Source: Candidatus Nanopelagicus limnes
GTDB lineage: Bacteria > Actinomycetota > Actinomycetes > Nanopelagicales > Nanopelagicaceae
DNA length: 64,000 nucleotides
Assembly (NCBI RefSeq): GCF_002287885.2
Contig: NZ_CP016768.2
Span: 1,054,001 to 1,118,000, forward strand
Direction: 5' to 3'
This document shows, piece after piece, positions 29,389 through 39,279 of the stretch. The notes beneath the pieces were generated by a model. That model worked only from the letters and a program-made list of their open reading frames with translations, was not told the DNA's origin and ran no database searches. Position numbers and translations under genes: made by a program. Positions within the stretch are counted from its first letter, which is position 1; every line of letters starts with the position of its first letter.

Positions 29389-30015
29389 TTACTTGGAGTA
29401 AAGCTCAACGATTAGTTGCTCTTGTACTTGAGTATCAATAATTGGTCGGGTTGGGATTGCGTGAACCAAAATGCGCATCTTTGATCCCACAACCTCCATC
29501 CATGCTGGAACTGCTTTCTCACCAAGCTCAGCGCTAGCAACAATGAATGGTGTGGTGTCCAGCGAAGCTGGCACAACATCAATTACATCCATTGGTGTTA
29601 CGCGAAACGATGGAATATTTACGCTCTTGCCATTTACTAAGAAGTGACCGTGGCGAACTAACTGACGTGCCATGTCACGGCTCTTTGCAAAGCCAGCGCG
29701 GAAAACTACGTTATCTAAACGAGTTTCAAGTAGTACCAAAAGATTTTCACCAGTCTTACCTTGCAGACGGTTTGCCTCTTCGTAGTAACCACGGAACTGA
29801 CGTTCTAGAATTCCGTAAATACGTGCACACTTTTGCTTCTCACGCATCTGTAGTAAGTACTCAGAATCCTTTGAGCGAGCGCGACCATGTTGTCCTGGTG
29901 GATATGGTCGTGACTCAATTGGACACTTTGGTCCGTCACATTTAGAGCCCTTAAGGAAGAGCTTTACTTTTTCGCGACGGCATCTTTTGCAATCTGCACC
30001 GGTATAGCGAGCCAT
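29389..30015 (-). CDS. rpsD: 30S ribosomal protein S4, zinc-binding form
   Basis: Primary 16S-binding assembly protein, 208 residues. Four cysteines (Cys9, Cys12, Cys26, Cys31) mark the zinc-containing C+ form. An S4 RNA-binding domain follows (ETRLDNVVFRAGFAKSRDMARQLVRHGHFLVNGK, read in parts, near 95-130). In gamma-proteobacteria S4 represses the alpha operon through the rpsM leader; a structured leader also precedes rpsM here, so S4 is a candidate regulator. Confidence 0.98.
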   Translation of the reverse strand: MARYTGADCKRCRREKVKLFLKGSKCDGPKCPIESRPYPPGQHGRARSKDSEYLLQMREKQKCARIYGILERQFRGYYEEANRLQGKTGENLLVLLETRLDNVVFRAGFAKSRDMARQLVRHGHFLVNGKSVNIPSFRVTPMDVIDVVPASLDTTPFIVASAELGEKAVPAWMEVVGSKMRILVHAIPTRPIIDTQVQEQLIVELYSK

Positions 30016-30031
30016 AGTTTTCTCCCTTTCC

Positions 30032-30463
30032 TTATACTCGACGTGGTTTACGTGGACGGCAACCGTTATGAGGTGCTGGAGTTACATCTGCGATGGCTCC
30101 GACCTCAAGACCTGCTGCTTGTAATGAACGAATTGCAGTTTCCCGGCCTGAACCAGGTCCCTTAACAAATACATCAACCTTCTTTAAACCATGCTCTTGT
30201 GCTTTGCGAGCAGCAGCCTCGGCTGCCATTTGCGCAGCAAATGGAGTTGATTTACGAGAACCTTTAAATCCAACTTGGCCAGATGATGACCATGCAATTA
30301 CGCCACCTGCTGGATCGGTAATTGAAACAATGGTGTTGTTGAATGTGCTCTTGATGTAAGCATGTCCGAAGGCAACATTTTTCTTATCCTTCTTACGTGC
30401 TTTAATTTTCTTAGGTGCAGCCTTTGCTGCTTCCTTTGCTGGTTTAGTCTTCTCGGCGGCCAT
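30032..30463 (-). CDS. rpsK: 30S ribosomal protein S11
   Basis: Platform protein beside the E-site mRNA, 143 residues. A Lys/Ala-rich N-terminal extension (residues 1-25) precedes [19 protein letters not shown], the [19 protein letters not shown] core and the invariant [18 protein letters not shown] tail. Its ATG overlaps the rpsM stop by one base. Confidence 0.98.
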   Translation of the reverse strand: MAAEKTKPAKEAAKAAPKKIKARKKDKKNVAFGHAYIKSTFNNTIVSITDPAGGVIAWSSSGQVGFKGSRKSTPFAAQMAAEAAARKAQEHGLKKVDVFVKGPGSGRETAIRSLQAAGLEVGAIADVTPAPHNGCRPRKPRRV

Positions 30464-30840
30464 TACTTGGTCTCCTTCTTCTTACCAGCGATTGCAACAC
30501 GTGGACCCTTGCGAGTACGAGCGTTGGTGTGAGTACGTTGTCCGCGGACCGGTAATCCCTTACGGTGACGTGATCCTTGGTAGCTTTGAATTTCAACTTT
30601 GCGACGGATGTCGCCAGCGACCTCTCGACGAAGATCACCCTCAATTTTGTAATTTGCTTCAATGAATTCACGAAGCTTTGCCAAATCTGGCTCTTGTAAA
30701 TCTTTAACGCGGATATCTGGTGAGATACCGGTAGCAGCGAGAGTTGCCTGCGCACGGGTAAGTCCCATTCCGAAAATATAGGTAAGTGCGATCTCAACGC
30801 GCTTTTCGCGGGGAAGATCGACACCAACAAGACGTGCCAT
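30463..30840 (-). CDS. rpsM: 30S ribosomal protein S13
   Basis: Head protein contacting 5S-L5 bridge and P-site tRNA; 125 residues. [26 protein letters not shown] start (read in parts), and the basic C-terminal segment [20 protein letters not shown]. First gene of the alpha operon; preceded by a 135-bp spacer after rpmJ that contains strong adjacent hairpins, probably its regulatory leader. Confidence 0.98.
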   Translation of the reverse strand: MARLVGVDLPREKRVEIALTYIFGMGLTRAQATLAATGISPDIRVKDLQEPDLAKLREFIEANYKIEGDLRREVAGDIRRKVEIQSYQGSRHRKGLPVRGQRTHTNARTRKGPRVAIAGKKKETK

Positions 30841-30970
30841 ATCGCTAACCTGTTTCTTTTATCCGAAAGGTCCTTCGCAATGCCTCCAGATAATTTCTTA
30901 TCTGGCCTCAGCCTTTCGGACTGAGGGTCTTAATTAAGTTTGACCCTAATTAAGTTACATCACGCGTTTT
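30841..30970 (-). promoter_or_regulatory. Structured RNA leader of the rpsM operon
   Basis: The rpmJ-rpsM spacer folds on the minus strand into abutting hairpins. One is CCTCAG with a two-pair extension closed by GAAA (30926-30906, one bulged base). The next is a perfect 8-bp stem CCAGATAA/TTATCTGG also closed by GAAA (30905-30886). Upstream a GGGTC/GACCC stem adjoins them, and TAATTAAGTT occurs twice. No U-tract follows. The layout resembles a ribosomal-protein autoregulatory leader; no known family was recognised. Confidence 0.6.
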
Positions 30971-30975
30971 TTTAT

Positions 30976-31089
30976 TTAACCCTGACGTTGTTTATGACGT
31001 AGGTTTTCGCAGATCACCATTACGCGACCATTACGACGAATGACTTTGCACTTGTCGCAAATCTTTTTCACGCTAGGTTTGACCTTCAC
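30976..31089 (-). CDS. rpmJ: 50S ribosomal protein L36
   Basis: 37-residue zinc-ribbon protein, read directly from the sequence: it begins [18 protein letters not shown] and ends LRHKQRQG. Ligands Cys11, Cys14, Cys27 and His32 identify the zinc-binding C+ form. The start is GTG at 31089 with GAAAGGTAATC upstream. It lies between infA and rpsM, the conserved position. Confidence 0.97.
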   Translation of the reverse strand: MKVKPSVKKICDKCKVIRRNGRVMVICENLRHKQRQG

Positions 31090-31124
31090 GATTACCTTTC
31101 TAACAACTTAAGATTAAAAATTAT

Positions 31125-31346
31125 TTATTTGTAACGATAAATAATTCGACCTCTGGTGAGGTCATACGGACTAAGTTCTACGATCACTTTATCTTCAGGC
31201 AAAATACGAATGTAGTTCTGTCGCATCTTTCCACTGATATGTGCTAAAACTTTGTGTCCATTTGTTAACTCAACTCGGAACATTGCGTTCGGTAGTGCTT
31301 CAGCAACAGTGCCTTCAATTTCAATTGCACCGTCTTTCTTGGCCAA
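31125..31346 (-). CDS. infA: Translation initiation factor IF-1
   Basis: OB-fold factor blocking the ribosomal A site at initiation. 73 residues, the actinobacterial length, from [20 protein letters not shown] to the C-terminal [11 protein letters not shown]. The frame is open further upstream, but homologues start at this point, so I take the TTG at 31346, preceded by AAGTAGGT at about six bases. Starts at 31451 would add 35 non-homologous residues. Confidence 0.95.
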   Translation of the reverse strand: MAKKDGAIEIEGTVAEALPNAMFRVELTNGHKVLAHISGKMRQNYIRILPEDKVIVELSPYDLTRGRIIYRYK

Positions 31347-31420
31347 GCGATACCTACTTATCTGTTCTAAATTAGGTTTACCCCTTGCGAGGCAGGAGGG
31401 ATAGTTTAGGCGGGGTGGGT

Positions 31421-31446
31421 AAAAAAGAAAAATCCGCTCAAAGAGC
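31421..31446 (-). terminator. Weak hairpin with U-tract between map and infA
   Basis: A 4-bp GCTC/GAGC stem with a three-base loop (31446-31436) is followed on the minus strand by GGATTTTTCTTTTTT. The stem is short, so it may only partly terminate the secY-adk-map transcript before infA. Confidence 0.35.
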
Positions 31447-31477
31447 TTCAAATCTATGCGGGGAAATCTGGGCCAAT

Positions 31478-32287
31478 CTAGAGCAAATCTGAGACTTCAA
31501 CACCCAATCTGGCTAGTTGCTCTTTTCCACCATCTTCAGCAGTTAAAACAAAGATTTTGCCATCTGGAGTGATTGTGTAGGTGTGTTCAAAATGCGCACC
31601 AGTTGATGAATCATGTGAGACAACTGTCCAATCATCACTTAAAACTTTAGTGCGCTCATTACCTCTGGTAATCATTGGTTCAATCGCAAGTGCCATACCA
31701 ACTACTAACTCAGGTCCGTTGCCTGCTGGTCCAAAATTTAAAATATGTGGCTCTTGATGCATCGCACTGCCAATGCCATGACCACCATACTCACGCAAAA
31801 TTCCATACTTACCTTGTGAATTTATATAACCTTCAATTGCAGCTGAAATATCAGTTAGCTTGGCGCCCTTTTTACCTGCGGCAATTCCTCGCCACATCGA
31901 CTCTTGGCAAACATCCATTAGCTTTTGATTGGCTTCTTCAATTTCACCTATACCAAATGAGATCGCAGCATCACCATGCCAGCCATCAACTATCGCACCA
32001 AAATCGATAGATAAAATATCGCCAGAAACTAGTTTTCTTTTATTTGGAATTCCATGCACTACCTCTTCATTTACTGAAGCGCAGATAACAGCTGGAAATC
32101 CGTGATAACCCAAAAAGGAGGATGTTGCCCCATGCTTGGCTAAATTCTTTGCGGCAATCTCATCTAGCTCTAAAGTAGTCATCCCTATTTGGGCAGATTG
32201 CTTAAGTAATTTCAAAGTATCAGCAACTACTAACCCTGCTTTTCGCATTAGTTTTAATTGCGATAGATCTTTAACCTCAATTGCCAT
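31478..32287 (-). CDS. map: Methionine aminopeptidase type I
   Basis: Removes N-terminal methionine from nascent proteins. 269 residues with the pita-bread fold signatures: [21 protein letters not shown], the metal ligands in [33 protein letters not shown], and [19 protein letters not shown]. Follows adk by 5 bp in the secY-adk-map order. Confidence 0.97.
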   Translation of the reverse strand: MAIEVKDLSQLKLMRKAGLVVADTLKLLKQSAQIGMTTLELDEIAAKNLAKHGATSSFLGYHGFPAVICASVNEEVVHGIPNKRKLVSGDILSIDFGAIVDGWHGDAAISFGIGEIEEANQKLMDVCQESMWRGIAAGKKGAKLTDISAAIEGYINSQGKYGILREYGGHGIGSAMHQEPHILNFGPAGNGPELVVGMALAIEPMITRGNERTKVLSDDWTVVSHDSSTGAHFEHTYTITPDGKIFVLTAEDGGKEQLARLGVEVSDLL

Positions 32288-32292
32288 ATTTA

Positions 32293-32934
32293 CTAACCTA
32301 AGGCTGAGATAGCTTTTTTGGTAATCTCAGAGACATCACCAAGGGCTGAAATAATTTTTAATAGCCCGATTGATTTATAAAACTCAACAATTGGCGCAGT
32401 TTGCTCGGTATAGATCACAAGCCGTCGAGTAACAACCTCTTCTTTGTCATCCTCGCGTTGATAAAGCTCACCTTGGCATTTATCACAAACTCCTGCCACC
32501 TTCGGCTTTTCAAATTCAACATGGGATGAGACGCCACATCCACGACAAGTGCGACGGCCAGATAATCGTTTAACAATTTCAGCATTATCAATTTTTAGTT
32601 CCAACACCGCATCCAGTGGCATCTTCTTCTCCGCCAAGATTTGATCTAAAACTTGCGCTTGATTGGTATTGCGAGGAAAGCCATCTAGTAAGAAGCCATT
32701 GGCCACATCAGTATTTCCAAGTCGATCTCTAACCATTTCATTGGTAACAGAGTCTGGAACTAGCTCACCGCGATCCATGAAACTTTGTGCTTGTTTGCCA
32801 AGCTCGGTGCCATTTTTTAAATTAGCGCGGAAAATATCACCGGTGGAGATATGTGGAATTTTGTAATGGGCAGCTAGATGAACTGCTTGTGTTCCTTTAC
32901 CAGCACCTGGTGGTCCAACCAGGATTAATCGCAT
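32293..32934 (-). CDS. adk: Adenylate kinase, long zinc-LID form
   Basis: Interconverts ATP+AMP and 2 ADP. 213 residues; P-loop GPPGAGKGT (7-15), DGFPRN at 84-89 and a full LID domain carrying Cys130, Cys133, Cys150, Cys153, a structural zinc site. Mycobacterial Adk is a shorter form without this LID, so the long version is a point of difference. ATG overlaps the secY stop by one base. Confidence 0.97.
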   Translation of the reverse strand: MRLILVGPPGAGKGTQAVHLAAHYKIPHISTGDIFRANLKNGTELGKQAQSFMDRGELVPDSVTNEMVRDRLGNTDVANGFLLDGFPRNTNQAQVLDQILAEKKMPLDAVLELKIDNAEIVKRLSGRRTCRGCGVSSHVEFEKPKVAGVCDKCQGELYQREDDKEEVVTRRLVIYTEQTAPIVEFYKSIGLLKIISALGDVSEITKKAISALG

Positions 32935-34229
32935 TAGCGCAAGAACCCCTCATAGGAACGTTGTTGTAGTTGAGATTCAATCTGCTTGGCAGTATCTAGA
33001 CCAACACCAACAACGATCAAAATAGCAGTTCCACCAAATGGGAAGTTTTGTGAAGCCTGGAACAAAATTAATGCGATAAATGGAATGATCGCAACAATTG
33101 AAAGATAAAGCGCACCTGGCGCAGTAATTCTTGATAATACATATTGCAAGTACTCAGAGGTTGGCTTACCAGCTCTAATTCCTGGAATAAAGCCACCGTA
33201 CTGCTTCATGTTGTCGGCAACCTCATCTGGATTAAAGGTAATTGCAACATAGAAGTAGGTGAAGAAAACAATTAAGAACGCATAGACGCCGATATAGAAG
33301 AAGTTATCGCCATTTACTAAGTTCTTTGAAACCCAAGTTGCCCAGCCAGCTTGGCTGCCGCTGAAGTTAACAATCAAAGAAGGGATATACAAAAGTGAGG
33401 AGGCAAAAATTACTGGGATAACACCAGATTGGTTTACCTTGATTGGAATATAGGTGCTAGTTCCACCGTATTGCTGACGTCCTACTTGACGCTTTGCATA
33501 CTGCACTGGAATTCGACGTTGCGCCTGCTCTACGAACACAACTGCTGCAACGATTAAAACTCCAACTGCCATAATAAATAGGAATGCAAACCAGCCCTTT
33601 TGTAGGCGGATGGACCAAAGCTGTCCTGGGAATGTTGCAGCAATCGATGTGAAAATTAAGATCGACATACCATTACCAACACCACGATCGGTGATCAATT
33701 CACCTAACCACATAATTACTGATGTGCCAGCAGTCATAACTGCGATCATGGTGATAATTCTTTGCCATGAGGTATCAGGAATAATTGGCAGTGCGCAATT
33801 TGGGAAAATTCGACCATCAATTCTTGCCACCGCAATTAAGCCAGTTGATTGCAAGATTGCCAATCCAATAGTTAGGTAACGGGTGTATTGAGTTAGCTTG
33901 GCAGTTCCAGATTGTCCCTCTTTCTTTAAAGCTTCAAAACGAGGGATAACTACTGTTAACAACTGAACAATAATTGAGCTGGTGATGTAAGGCATGATGC
34001 CTAGAGCAAAAACGCTAAGTTGAAGCAAAGCGCCACCGCTAAATAGGTTGATCAAACCAAATAAGCCACCAGTGTTTGCAGTTGCTAAACACTCCTGCAC
34101 ATTCACATAGGAAACTCCAGGAGTTGGAATTACTGAACCCAATCGAAATAGGGCCATGATAGAAAGAGTGAAGATTATCTTCTTTCGCAAATCAGGTGTC
34201 TTAAATGCCTTACCAAATGCTGCTAACAA
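32934..34229 (-). CDS. secY: Protein translocase subunit SecY
   Basis: Channel of the Sec translocon, 431 residues with ten membrane segments. Recognisable are LGSVIPTPGVSY near residue 30, LGIMPYITSSIIVQLL, ALKKEGQSG and the cytoplasmic loop GGFIPGIRAGKPTSEYL. The start is TTG at 34229 with GGGAGAAGAAC upstream. Follows rplO by 31 bp and overlaps adk by one base. Confidence 0.97.
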   Translation of the reverse strand: MLAAFGKAFKTPDLRKKIIFTLSIMALFRLGSVIPTPGVSYVNVQECLATANTGGLFGLINLFSGGALLQLSVFALGIMPYITSSIIVQLLTVVIPRFEALKKEGQSGTAKLTQYTRYLTIGLAILQSTGLIAVARIDGRIFPNCALPIIPDTSWQRIITMIAVMTAGTSVIMWLGELITDRGVGNGMSILIFTSIAATFPGQLWSIRLQKGWFAFLFIMAVGVLIVAAVVFVEQAQRRIPVQYAKRQVGRQQYGGTSTYIPIKVNQSGVIPVIFASSLLYIPSLIVNFSGSQAGWATWVSKNLVNGDNFFYIGVYAFLIVFFTYFYVAITFNPDEVADNMKQYGGFIPGIRAGKPTSEYLQYVLSRITAPGALYLSIVAIIPFIALILFQASQNFPFGGTAILIVVGVGLDTAKQIESQLQQRSYEGFLR

Positions 34230-34260
34230 GTTCTTCTCCCTTCTATCTAATCTTTAAGTA

Positions 34261-34701
34261 TTAAAGAGTCTTTGCAGATCCGCCAGCAGCTGAAATCTTT
34301 GCAGTTGCTGATGATGAAAATGCGTGTGCAAGCACGGAAACTTTTACTGAGATATCACCGTTTCCAAGTACTTTAACTGGATGACCCTTACGGGCTGCAC
34401 CCTTCTTAACTAAATCCTCAACTGTCACATCTCCACCCTTTGGGTAAAGTGAATTAATAGTTGAAATATTTACCGCCTGATACTCAATTCTTTCTGGATT
34501 CTTAAATCCGCGAAGTTTTGGCAAGCGCATAACTAATGGCAACTGACCGCCTTCAAATCCAGCACGAACCACGTTACGAGCACGTGTTCCTTTGCCGCCT
34601 CGACCAGCTGTCTTTCCCTTAGAAGCTTCACCGCGACCCTTACGAGTCTTAGCTTTCTTAGCTCCAGGAGCTGGACGTAAATGATGAACCTTAAGCACCA
34701 T
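34261..34701 (-). CDS. rplO: 50S ribosomal protein L15
   Basis: 146 residues with the extended Gly/Arg/Lys-rich N-terminus ([36 protein letters not shown]) that threads into 23S rRNA and a globular C-terminal domain. Last ribosomal gene of the spc operon before secY; 2 bp after rpmD. Confidence 0.98.
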   Translation of the reverse strand: MVLKVHHLRPAPGAKKAKTRKGRGEASKGKTAGRGGKGTRARNVVRAGFEGGQLPLVMRLPKLRGFKNPERIEYQAVNISTINSLYPKGGDVTVEDLVKKGAARKGHPVKVLGNGDISVKVSVLAHAFSSSATAKISAAGGSAKTL

Positions 34702-34703
34702 TG

Positions 34704-34886
34704 TTATTCAACCTCCTCAACTGCAATTAAATGACGCACGGCGTAAACCATGCCACGAATCTCTGGTCGATCTTCCTTAACAACTACATCACCAATTCGC
34801 TTCAAACCAAGTGAGCGAAGTGTGTTTCGTTGATCAGGTGGATTGCCAACCTTTGATCTAACTTGAGTAACTTTTAATCTTGGCAT
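34704..34886 (-). CDS. rpmD: 50S ribosomal protein L30
   Basis: 60-residue protein beginning [18 protein letters not shown], with [14 protein letters not shown] and [18 protein letters not shown] overlaps the rpsE stop by one base. Standard position between rpsE and rplO. Confidence 0.97.
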   Translation of the reverse strand: MPRLKVTQVRSKVGNPPDQRNTLRSLGLKRIGDVVVKEDRPEIRGMVYAVRHLIAVEEVE

Positions 34887-35509
34887 TAGGCACCAACCTT
34901 TACTTGCTCTGCAATCAAACGAGTAATCGCAGCAGGTGCAACATCTTCAAGTGGGCGACCACGACGTGCTGCAATCGCAGTTGGATTTTCCAACATCTTC
35001 AATGCTGCCGCAGTTGCGTGCACCATGTTGATTGGATTTCCAGATCCTAAAGATTTTGTTAATACATCTGTGATGCCAGCGCACTCAAGTACTGCACGAA
35101 CTGGGCCACCAGCGATTACACCAGTACCTGGGGATGCTGGGCGAAGCAAAATAACTCCGGCAGCTTTTTCACCTTGAACTGGGTGTGGAATAGTTCCATT
35201 TAAAATTGGGACTTTAAAGAAATTCTTCTTGCCATCTTCAACTGCCTTAGCAATAGCTTGTGGAACCTCTTTGGCTTTTCCATATCCAACGCCAACCATT
35301 CCTTTGCCATCGCCAACAACAATTAATGCAGTAAAGGAGAAACGACGTCCGCCCTTTACAACCTTGGCAACACGATTAATAAATACCACGCGCTCGGTGT
35401 ATGGAGACTTCTCCTTTTGGAAATCACCATCACGACGTTCGCGCTTTTCACGACCGCCCTTTGGCTTATCCTCACGGGCGCCGGTGTTAGTAGCTGGTGT
35501 ACCGGCCAT
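34886..35509 (-). CDS. rpsE: 30S ribosomal protein S5
   Basis: 207 residues: a charged N-terminal extension (residues 1-38), the double-stranded-RNA-binding-like S5 domain with [20 protein letters not shown] (residues 48-67), and the C-terminal [19 protein letters not shown] segment. Important for decoding fidelity. ATG overlaps the rplR stop by one base. Confidence 0.98.
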   Translation of the reverse strand: MAGTPATNTGAREDKPKGGREKRERRDGDFQKEKSPYTERVVFINRVAKVVKGGRRFSFTALIVVGDGKGMVGVGYGKAKEVPQAIAKAVEDGKKNFFKVPILNGTIPHPVQGEKAAGVILLRPASPGTGVIAGGPVRAVLECAGITDVLTKSLGSGNPINMVHATAAALKMLENPTAIAARRGRPLEDVAPAAITRLIAEQVKVGA

Positions 35510-35886
35510 TAGAACTCCAATCCATTTGCACGAGCACTTGTTGCAACTGCTGCAACACGGCCGTGGAACTTATTACCACCGCGGTCAAAGACCACAGCAG
35601 AAATTCCTTTTTCTTTTGCACGCTTTGCGATCAACTCGCCAACCTGCTTTGCCTTTGCGGTTTTATCGCCAGCAAATGCACGCAACTCTTTCTCCATTGT
35701 GGAGGCAGAAGCTAAAGTTTTTGAAGTTGAATCATCAACAACCTGCACAAATAAGTGACGGGCTGATCGAGAAACAACTAAGCGAGGACGCTCTGTTGTG
35801 CCAACAACTCGCTTACGCAAGCGGAAGTGACGACGGGCGCGGGCCTTTGTTGGTGAACCCTTAACGACTTTATAACCGATAGCCAT
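35509..35886 (-). CDS. rplR: 50S ribosomal protein L18
   Basis: 5S rRNA-binding protein, 125 residues: [22 protein letters not shown]-terminal RNA-binding region (read in parts), then [26 protein letters not shown]. Overlaps rplF by one base and rpsE by one base, continuing the run of coupled genes. Confidence 0.98.
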   Translation of the reverse strand: MAIGYKVVKGSPTKARARRHFRLRKRVVGTTERPRLVVSRSARHLFVQVVDDSTSKTLASASTMEKELRAFAGDKTAKAKQVGELIAKRAKEKGISAVVFDRGGNKFHGRVAAVATSARANGLEF

Positions 35887-36425
35887 TATTTCTTACCTGT
35901 CTTTCCTTGCTTGCGGCGGATATGTGCACCTTCTAAATGCAGACCCTTACCTTTGTATGGATCAACCTTGCGAAGTTTTTGAATCTTGGCAGCAGTCTCA
36001 CCAACTAATTGTTTATTGATACCAACAACTGTGATTTCTGTTGGGGAATCAATTTTGAATGTGATGCCCTCATCAGCAATGAAGTTGATTGGATGGCTGT
36101 AGCCAAGTGCGAACTCAAGGTCTTTGCCCTTCGCTGCAACTTTGTAACCAACACCAACAATATTTATCTTCTTGCTATATCCCTTAGTTACACCCTCGAT
36201 CATGTTTGAGATCATGGTGCGAGACATGCCATGAAGTGAACGTGCTTCACGTGTCTCATTTGGGCGAGTAACAGTAAGAGTTGAACCCTCTTGCTTAGCT
36301 GCAATTGGTTCAGCAAGTACATGAGTCAATGTTCCCTTAGGACCTTTAACTGAAACTGATTGACCGGCAACATTTATTTCAACTCCAGATGGAATTGAGA
36401 TTGGCATTTTTCCAATACGTGACAT
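35886..36425 (-). CDS. rplF: 50S ribosomal protein L6
   Basis: 179 residues, two related domains; [17 protein letters not shown] start and the C-terminal signature [27 protein letters not shown] (read in parts). Binds near the sarcin-ricin loop. Lies 4 bp after rpsH. Confidence 0.98.
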   Translation of the reverse strand: MSRIGKMPISIPSGVEINVAGQSVSVKGPKGTLTHVLAEPIAAKQEGSTLTVTRPNETREARSLHGMSRTMISNMIEGVTKGYSKKINIVGVGYKVAAKGKDLEFALGYSHPINFIADEGITFKIDSPTEITVVGINKQLVGETAAKIQKLRKVDPYKGKGLHLEGAHIRRKQGKTGKK

Positions 36426-36429
36426 TAGA

Positions 36430-36834
36430 TCACCATACGTAGGCGAGAACTTCTCCGCCTACACCTTGCTTATTGGCTTGCTTATCTGTCAGCAAACCAG
36501 AGGAGGTTGAAATAATTGCAACACCAAGGCCACCTAAAACTTTAGGTAGTGAGGTTGATTTTGCGTAAACGCGAAGTCCTGGCTTTGAAACACGACGAAG
36601 ACCAGCAATTGATCGCTCGCGGTTTGAACCAAACTTAAGATCTAAAACTAGAGTTTTGCCAAACCCAGTTGGATTGCTTTCAATATGAAAACCAGAGATG
36701 AATCCCTCTTGTTTTAATATCTCCGCAATTCGAGCTTTTACCGAAGATGAAGGCATGGAAACCTTGTCATGGTAAGCCGAGTTGGCGTTACGCAAACGTG
36801 CAAGCATGTCTGCGATCGGATCTGTCATTGTCAT
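36430..36834 (-). CDS. rpsH: 30S ribosomal protein S8
   Basis: Central-domain assembly protein, 134 residues. I start it at the ATG 36834 ([19 protein letters not shown]), the conserved N-terminus; the open frame reaches 62 codons further but that part overlaps rpsZ and has no S8 similarity. C-terminus is [11 protein letters not shown]. In E. coli S8 represses the spc operon; no equivalent site was identified here. Confidence 0.97.
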   Translation of the reverse strand: MTMTDPIADMLARLRNANSAYHDKVSMPSSSVKARIAEILKQEGFISGFHIESNPTGFGKTLVLDLKFGSNRERSIAGLRRVSKPGLRVYAKSTSLPKVLGGLGVAIISTSSGLLTDKQANKQGVGGEVLAYVW

Positions 36835-36913
36835 TACTTTGGCCTCTGGCCTTTCTCGAAATGGTTTCCGCAATTTTGCGGACCTGCTTCGTAGTTGATA
36901 GTTGGGTTTTGTA

Positions 36914-37099
36914 TTACCAAGAAGCCTTGGTGATACCTGGTAACTCTCCAGCATGTGCCATTTCGCGGAAGCAAATACGGCAAATACCAAATTTTTGATA
37001 GACCGATTGAACGCGGCCACAACGTTGGCATCTTGTATAACCGCGCACCTTAAACTTTGGTTTACGGCTAGCTTTTACCTTCAGTGATGTCTTTGCCAT
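36914..37099 (-). CDS. rpsZ: 30S ribosomal protein S14, zinc type (S14Z)
   Basis: 61-residue short S14 with two CxxC pairs (RCQRCG at 23-28, and CRIC about 14 residues later), the zinc-binding form. Starts [18 protein letters not shown]. Lies between rplE and rpsH as usual in the spc operon. Confidence 0.97.
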   Translation of the reverse strand: MAKTSLKVKASRKPKFKVRGYTRCQRCGRVQSVYQKFGICRICFREMAHAGELPGITKASW

Positions 37100-37114
37100 T
37101 TGTGGTTGCCTCTC

Positions 37115-37672
37115 TTAATTTTCTCGGAAAGGGAAACCAAGTGCGCGAAGCAACTCTCTTCCCTCTTCGTCAGTTTTAGCTGTGGTAACTAAAGTGATAT
37201 CCATTCCGCGAGTGCGATCGATCTTGTCTTGTTCGATCTCTGGGAATACAACCTGCTCAGTTAAACCAAATGTGTAATTACCATTTCCATCAAATTGCTT
37301 TGGTGAAAGTCCACGGAAGTCGCGGATACGTGGCAATGCGATTGAAAGCAGACGATCGGTGAATTCCCACATACGATCATTGCGAAGTGTTACGTGAGCG
37401 CCAATTGGCATGTTCTCACGAAGTTTAAATTGCGCAATTGATTTACGTGAACGAGTTACCTGTGGTCGCTGTCCAGTAATAGTTGCAAGATCGCGAATTG
37501 CACCCTCGATTAACTTTGAATCGCGAGCTGCTTCGCCAACACCCATATTCACAACAACTTTGGTAAGTGTTGGAATTTGCATCACATTCTTATAACCAAA
37601 CTTGGCTTTAAGAGCTGGTGCAATCTCTGCTTTGTAACGTCCTTTTAGACGTGGTGCTAAATCAGTAGACAT
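37115..37672 (-). CDS. rplE: 50S ribosomal protein L5
   Basis: 5S rRNA-binding central protuberance protein, 185 residues. Contains [37 protein letters not shown], and [21 protein letters not shown] (parts), plus [20 protein letters not shown] at the C-terminus. Overlaps rplX by one base. Confidence 0.98.
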   Translation of the reverse strand: MSTDLAPRLKGRYKAEIAPALKAKFGYKNVMQIPTLTKVVVNMGVGEAARDSKLIEGAIRDLATITGQRPQVTRSRKSIAQFKLRENMPIGAHVTLRNDRMWEFTDRLLSIALPRIRDFRGLSPKQFDGNGNYTFGLTEQVVFPEIEQDKIDRTRGMDITLVTTAKTDEEGRELLRALGFPFREN

Positions 37673-37989
37673 TAGGCATCCTTTCCAGAGCGGCGAGAGA
37701 TGCGAACATTTTTGCCAGCATCATCTTTACGTGCGCCAATTCGAGTTGCCTTGCCATCGCCATCAACTAACATCACATTAGATAGGTGAATTGCAGATTC
37801 AACAGTGGTAATGCCGCCAACCTTTACGCCACGATCAGAGGTAGTTTCCTTGGTGTGACGCTTTACGCGGTTAACACCTTCAACTAAAACTCGTGCGCGG
37901 ATACGGTCAACTGAAAGTACGGTGCCAGTTGTGCCCTTATCTTTTCCGGCAATTACTTGCACGGTATCGCCTTTACGGATGTTCGCCAT
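37672..37989 (-). CDS. rplX: 50S ribosomal protein L24
   Basis: Assembly-initiator protein with a KOW motif ([22 protein letters not shown], residues 6-27). 105 residues. Follows rplN by 2 bp. Confidence 0.98.
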   Translation of the reverse strand: MANIRKGDTVQVIAGKDKGTTGTVLSVDRIRARVLVEGVNRVKRHTKETTSDRGVKVGGITTVESAIHLSNVMLVDGDGKATRIGARKDDAGKNVRISRRSGKDA

Positions 37990-37991
37990 TT

Positions 37992-38360
37992 TTATAGTAC
38001 CTCCGGAGCAAGTGAAATAATTCGCATAAATCTCTTATCTCGAAGTTCGCGAGCAACTGGTCCGAAGATACGTGTGCCACGTGGCTCACCATCATCTTTA
38101 ACAATTACTGCAGCATTCTCATCAAAACGAATATATGAACCATCAGCACGACGGTTCTCCTTCACGGTACGAACGATGACAGCTTTAACTACTTCACCCT
38201 TCTTAACCTGGCCACCAGGAATTGCATCCTTAACAGAGCAAACAATGATGTCGCCAATACCTGCATAGCGACGTGATGAGCCACCGAGCACACGGATGCA
38301 AAGTAATTCCTTTGCGCCGGTGTTATCGGCAACGCGTAAGCGTGACTCTTGTTGAATCAT
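37992..38360 (-). CDS. rplN: 50S ribosomal protein L14
   Basis: 122 residues, full length: [20 protein letters not shown], ... [27 protein letters not shown] (read in parts), C-terminal [18 protein letters not shown]. Forms inter-subunit bridges and binds RsfS. 9 bp after rpsQ. Confidence 0.98.
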   Translation of the reverse strand: MIQQESRLRVADNTGAKELLCIRVLGGSSRRYAGIGDIIVCSVKDAIPGGQVKKGEVVKAVIVRTVKENRRADGSYIRFDENAAVIVKDDGEPRGTRIFGPVARELRDKRFMRIISLAPEVL

Positions 38361-38369
38361 TTTTGCCCC

Positions 38370-38654
38370 TTACTTGGCCTTCTCAAGAATCTCAACCACA
38401 CGCCAGCGCTTTGTTGCTGATAGTGGACGAGTTTCCATGATTAAAACGCGATCGCCGATGCCAGCTGAGTTGCTTTCATCGTGAGCTTTTAACTTGCGAG
38501 AGCGAGTCAAAACTTTGCTATACATGCCGTGCTTGATTCGATCTTGAATTGAAACTACGACAGTCTTATTCATCTTGTCGCTAGTAACGATTCCTTCACG
38601 AGTTTTACGGAATGGACGCTCTACAGAATTAGCTGATGCTTTTTCTTTACTCAT
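38370..38654 (-). CDS. rpsQ: 30S ribosomal protein S17
   Basis: Early 16S-binding OB-fold protein, 94 residues: [20 protein letters not shown], then [25 protein letters not shown] (read in parts) and [21 protein letters not shown] overlaps the rpmC stop by 4 bp. Confidence 0.98.
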   Translation of the reverse strand: MSKEKASANSVERPFRKTREGIVTSDKMNKTVVVSIQDRIKHGMYSKVLTRSRKLKAHDESNSAGIGDRVLIMETRPLSATKRWRVVEILEKAK

Positions 38655-38866
38655 GCGCTCACTCCAATCCCTAGTTCACGTTCACGTAAAATTGTGTAAA
38701 TCCGGGCAATCTCTTTACGCACGGCAGTTAATCGACCATGGTTTTCTAATTGGCCAGTTGCTGCTTGGAAACGTAGGTTGAATAACTCTTCCTTCGCCTC
38801 ACGTAGCTTTTCATTCAACTCATCAGTTGAACTAGCACGTAATGTTTCAGCAGTAGTCGTTGACAT
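38651..38866 (-). CDS. rpmC: 50S ribosomal protein L29
   Basis: 71-residue helical protein at the exit tunnel: [20 protein letters not shown] and [21 protein letters not shown] (read in parts). I use the ATG at 38866, which overlaps the rplP stop (TAATG) and follows GAGGAGTTC; an ATG 30 bp upstream lies inside rplP and is unlikely. Confidence 0.96.
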   Translation of the reverse strand: MSTTTAETLRASSTDELNEKLREAKEELFNLRFQAATGQLENHGRLTAVRKEIARIYTILRERELGIGVSA

Positions 38867-39279
38867 TAGAACTCCTCTCGGCGAACAACTCGGCACTTCA
38901 TTGGCAACTTGTGCATTGCACGTGTCATTGCCTCAGTTGCGACAGCCTCTGTTACACCTGAAATTTCAAACATAACTCGGCCTGGCTTAACGTTTGCAAT
39001 CCACCACTCAGGAGATCCTTTACCTGAACCCATACGAGTTTCAGCTGGCTTCTTTGTTAATGGACGATCTGGATAGATATTGATCCAAACCTTTCCACCA
39101 CGCTTGATGTGACGTGTCATTGCAATACGAGCCGCTTCAATTTGGCGGTTAGTTACATACGCTGGCTCCATCGCCTGCACACCGTAATCACCAAAGGCAA
39201 CAGTTGTTCCGCCCTTTGATTTTCCAGCACGCTTTGGGTGATGTTGTTTACGATGCTTAACGCGACGTGGAATTAACAT
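38866..39279 (-). CDS. rplP: 50S ribosomal protein L16
   Basis: 137 residues, positions A-site t[18 protein letters not shown] start, [28 protein letters not shown] (read in parts), and [18 protein letters not shown]. One-base overlaps with both rpsC and rpmC. Confidence 0.98.
   Translation of the reverse strand: MLIPRRVKHRKQHHPKRAGKSKGGTTVAFGDYGVQAMEPAYVTNRQIEAARIAMTRHIKRGGKVWINIYPDRPLTKKPAETRMGSGKGSPEWWIANVKPGRVMFEISGVTEAVATEAMTRAMHKLPMKCRVVRREEF

Noticed and set aside
30931-30957. Repeated TAATTAAGTT considered as an insertion-site duplication
   Set aside because: No mobile gene or inverted termini flank it; it is better explained as part of the rpsM leader.
31347-31451. N-terminal extension of infA to an upstream start
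   Set aside because: The extra residues have no IF-1 similarity; the TTG at 31346 gives the exact 73-residue family length and has a Shine-Dalgarno.
36835-37020. Upstream start for rpsH
   Set aside because: It overlaps rpsZ in another frame and lacks S8 similarity; the conserved TMTDPIAD start is at 36834.
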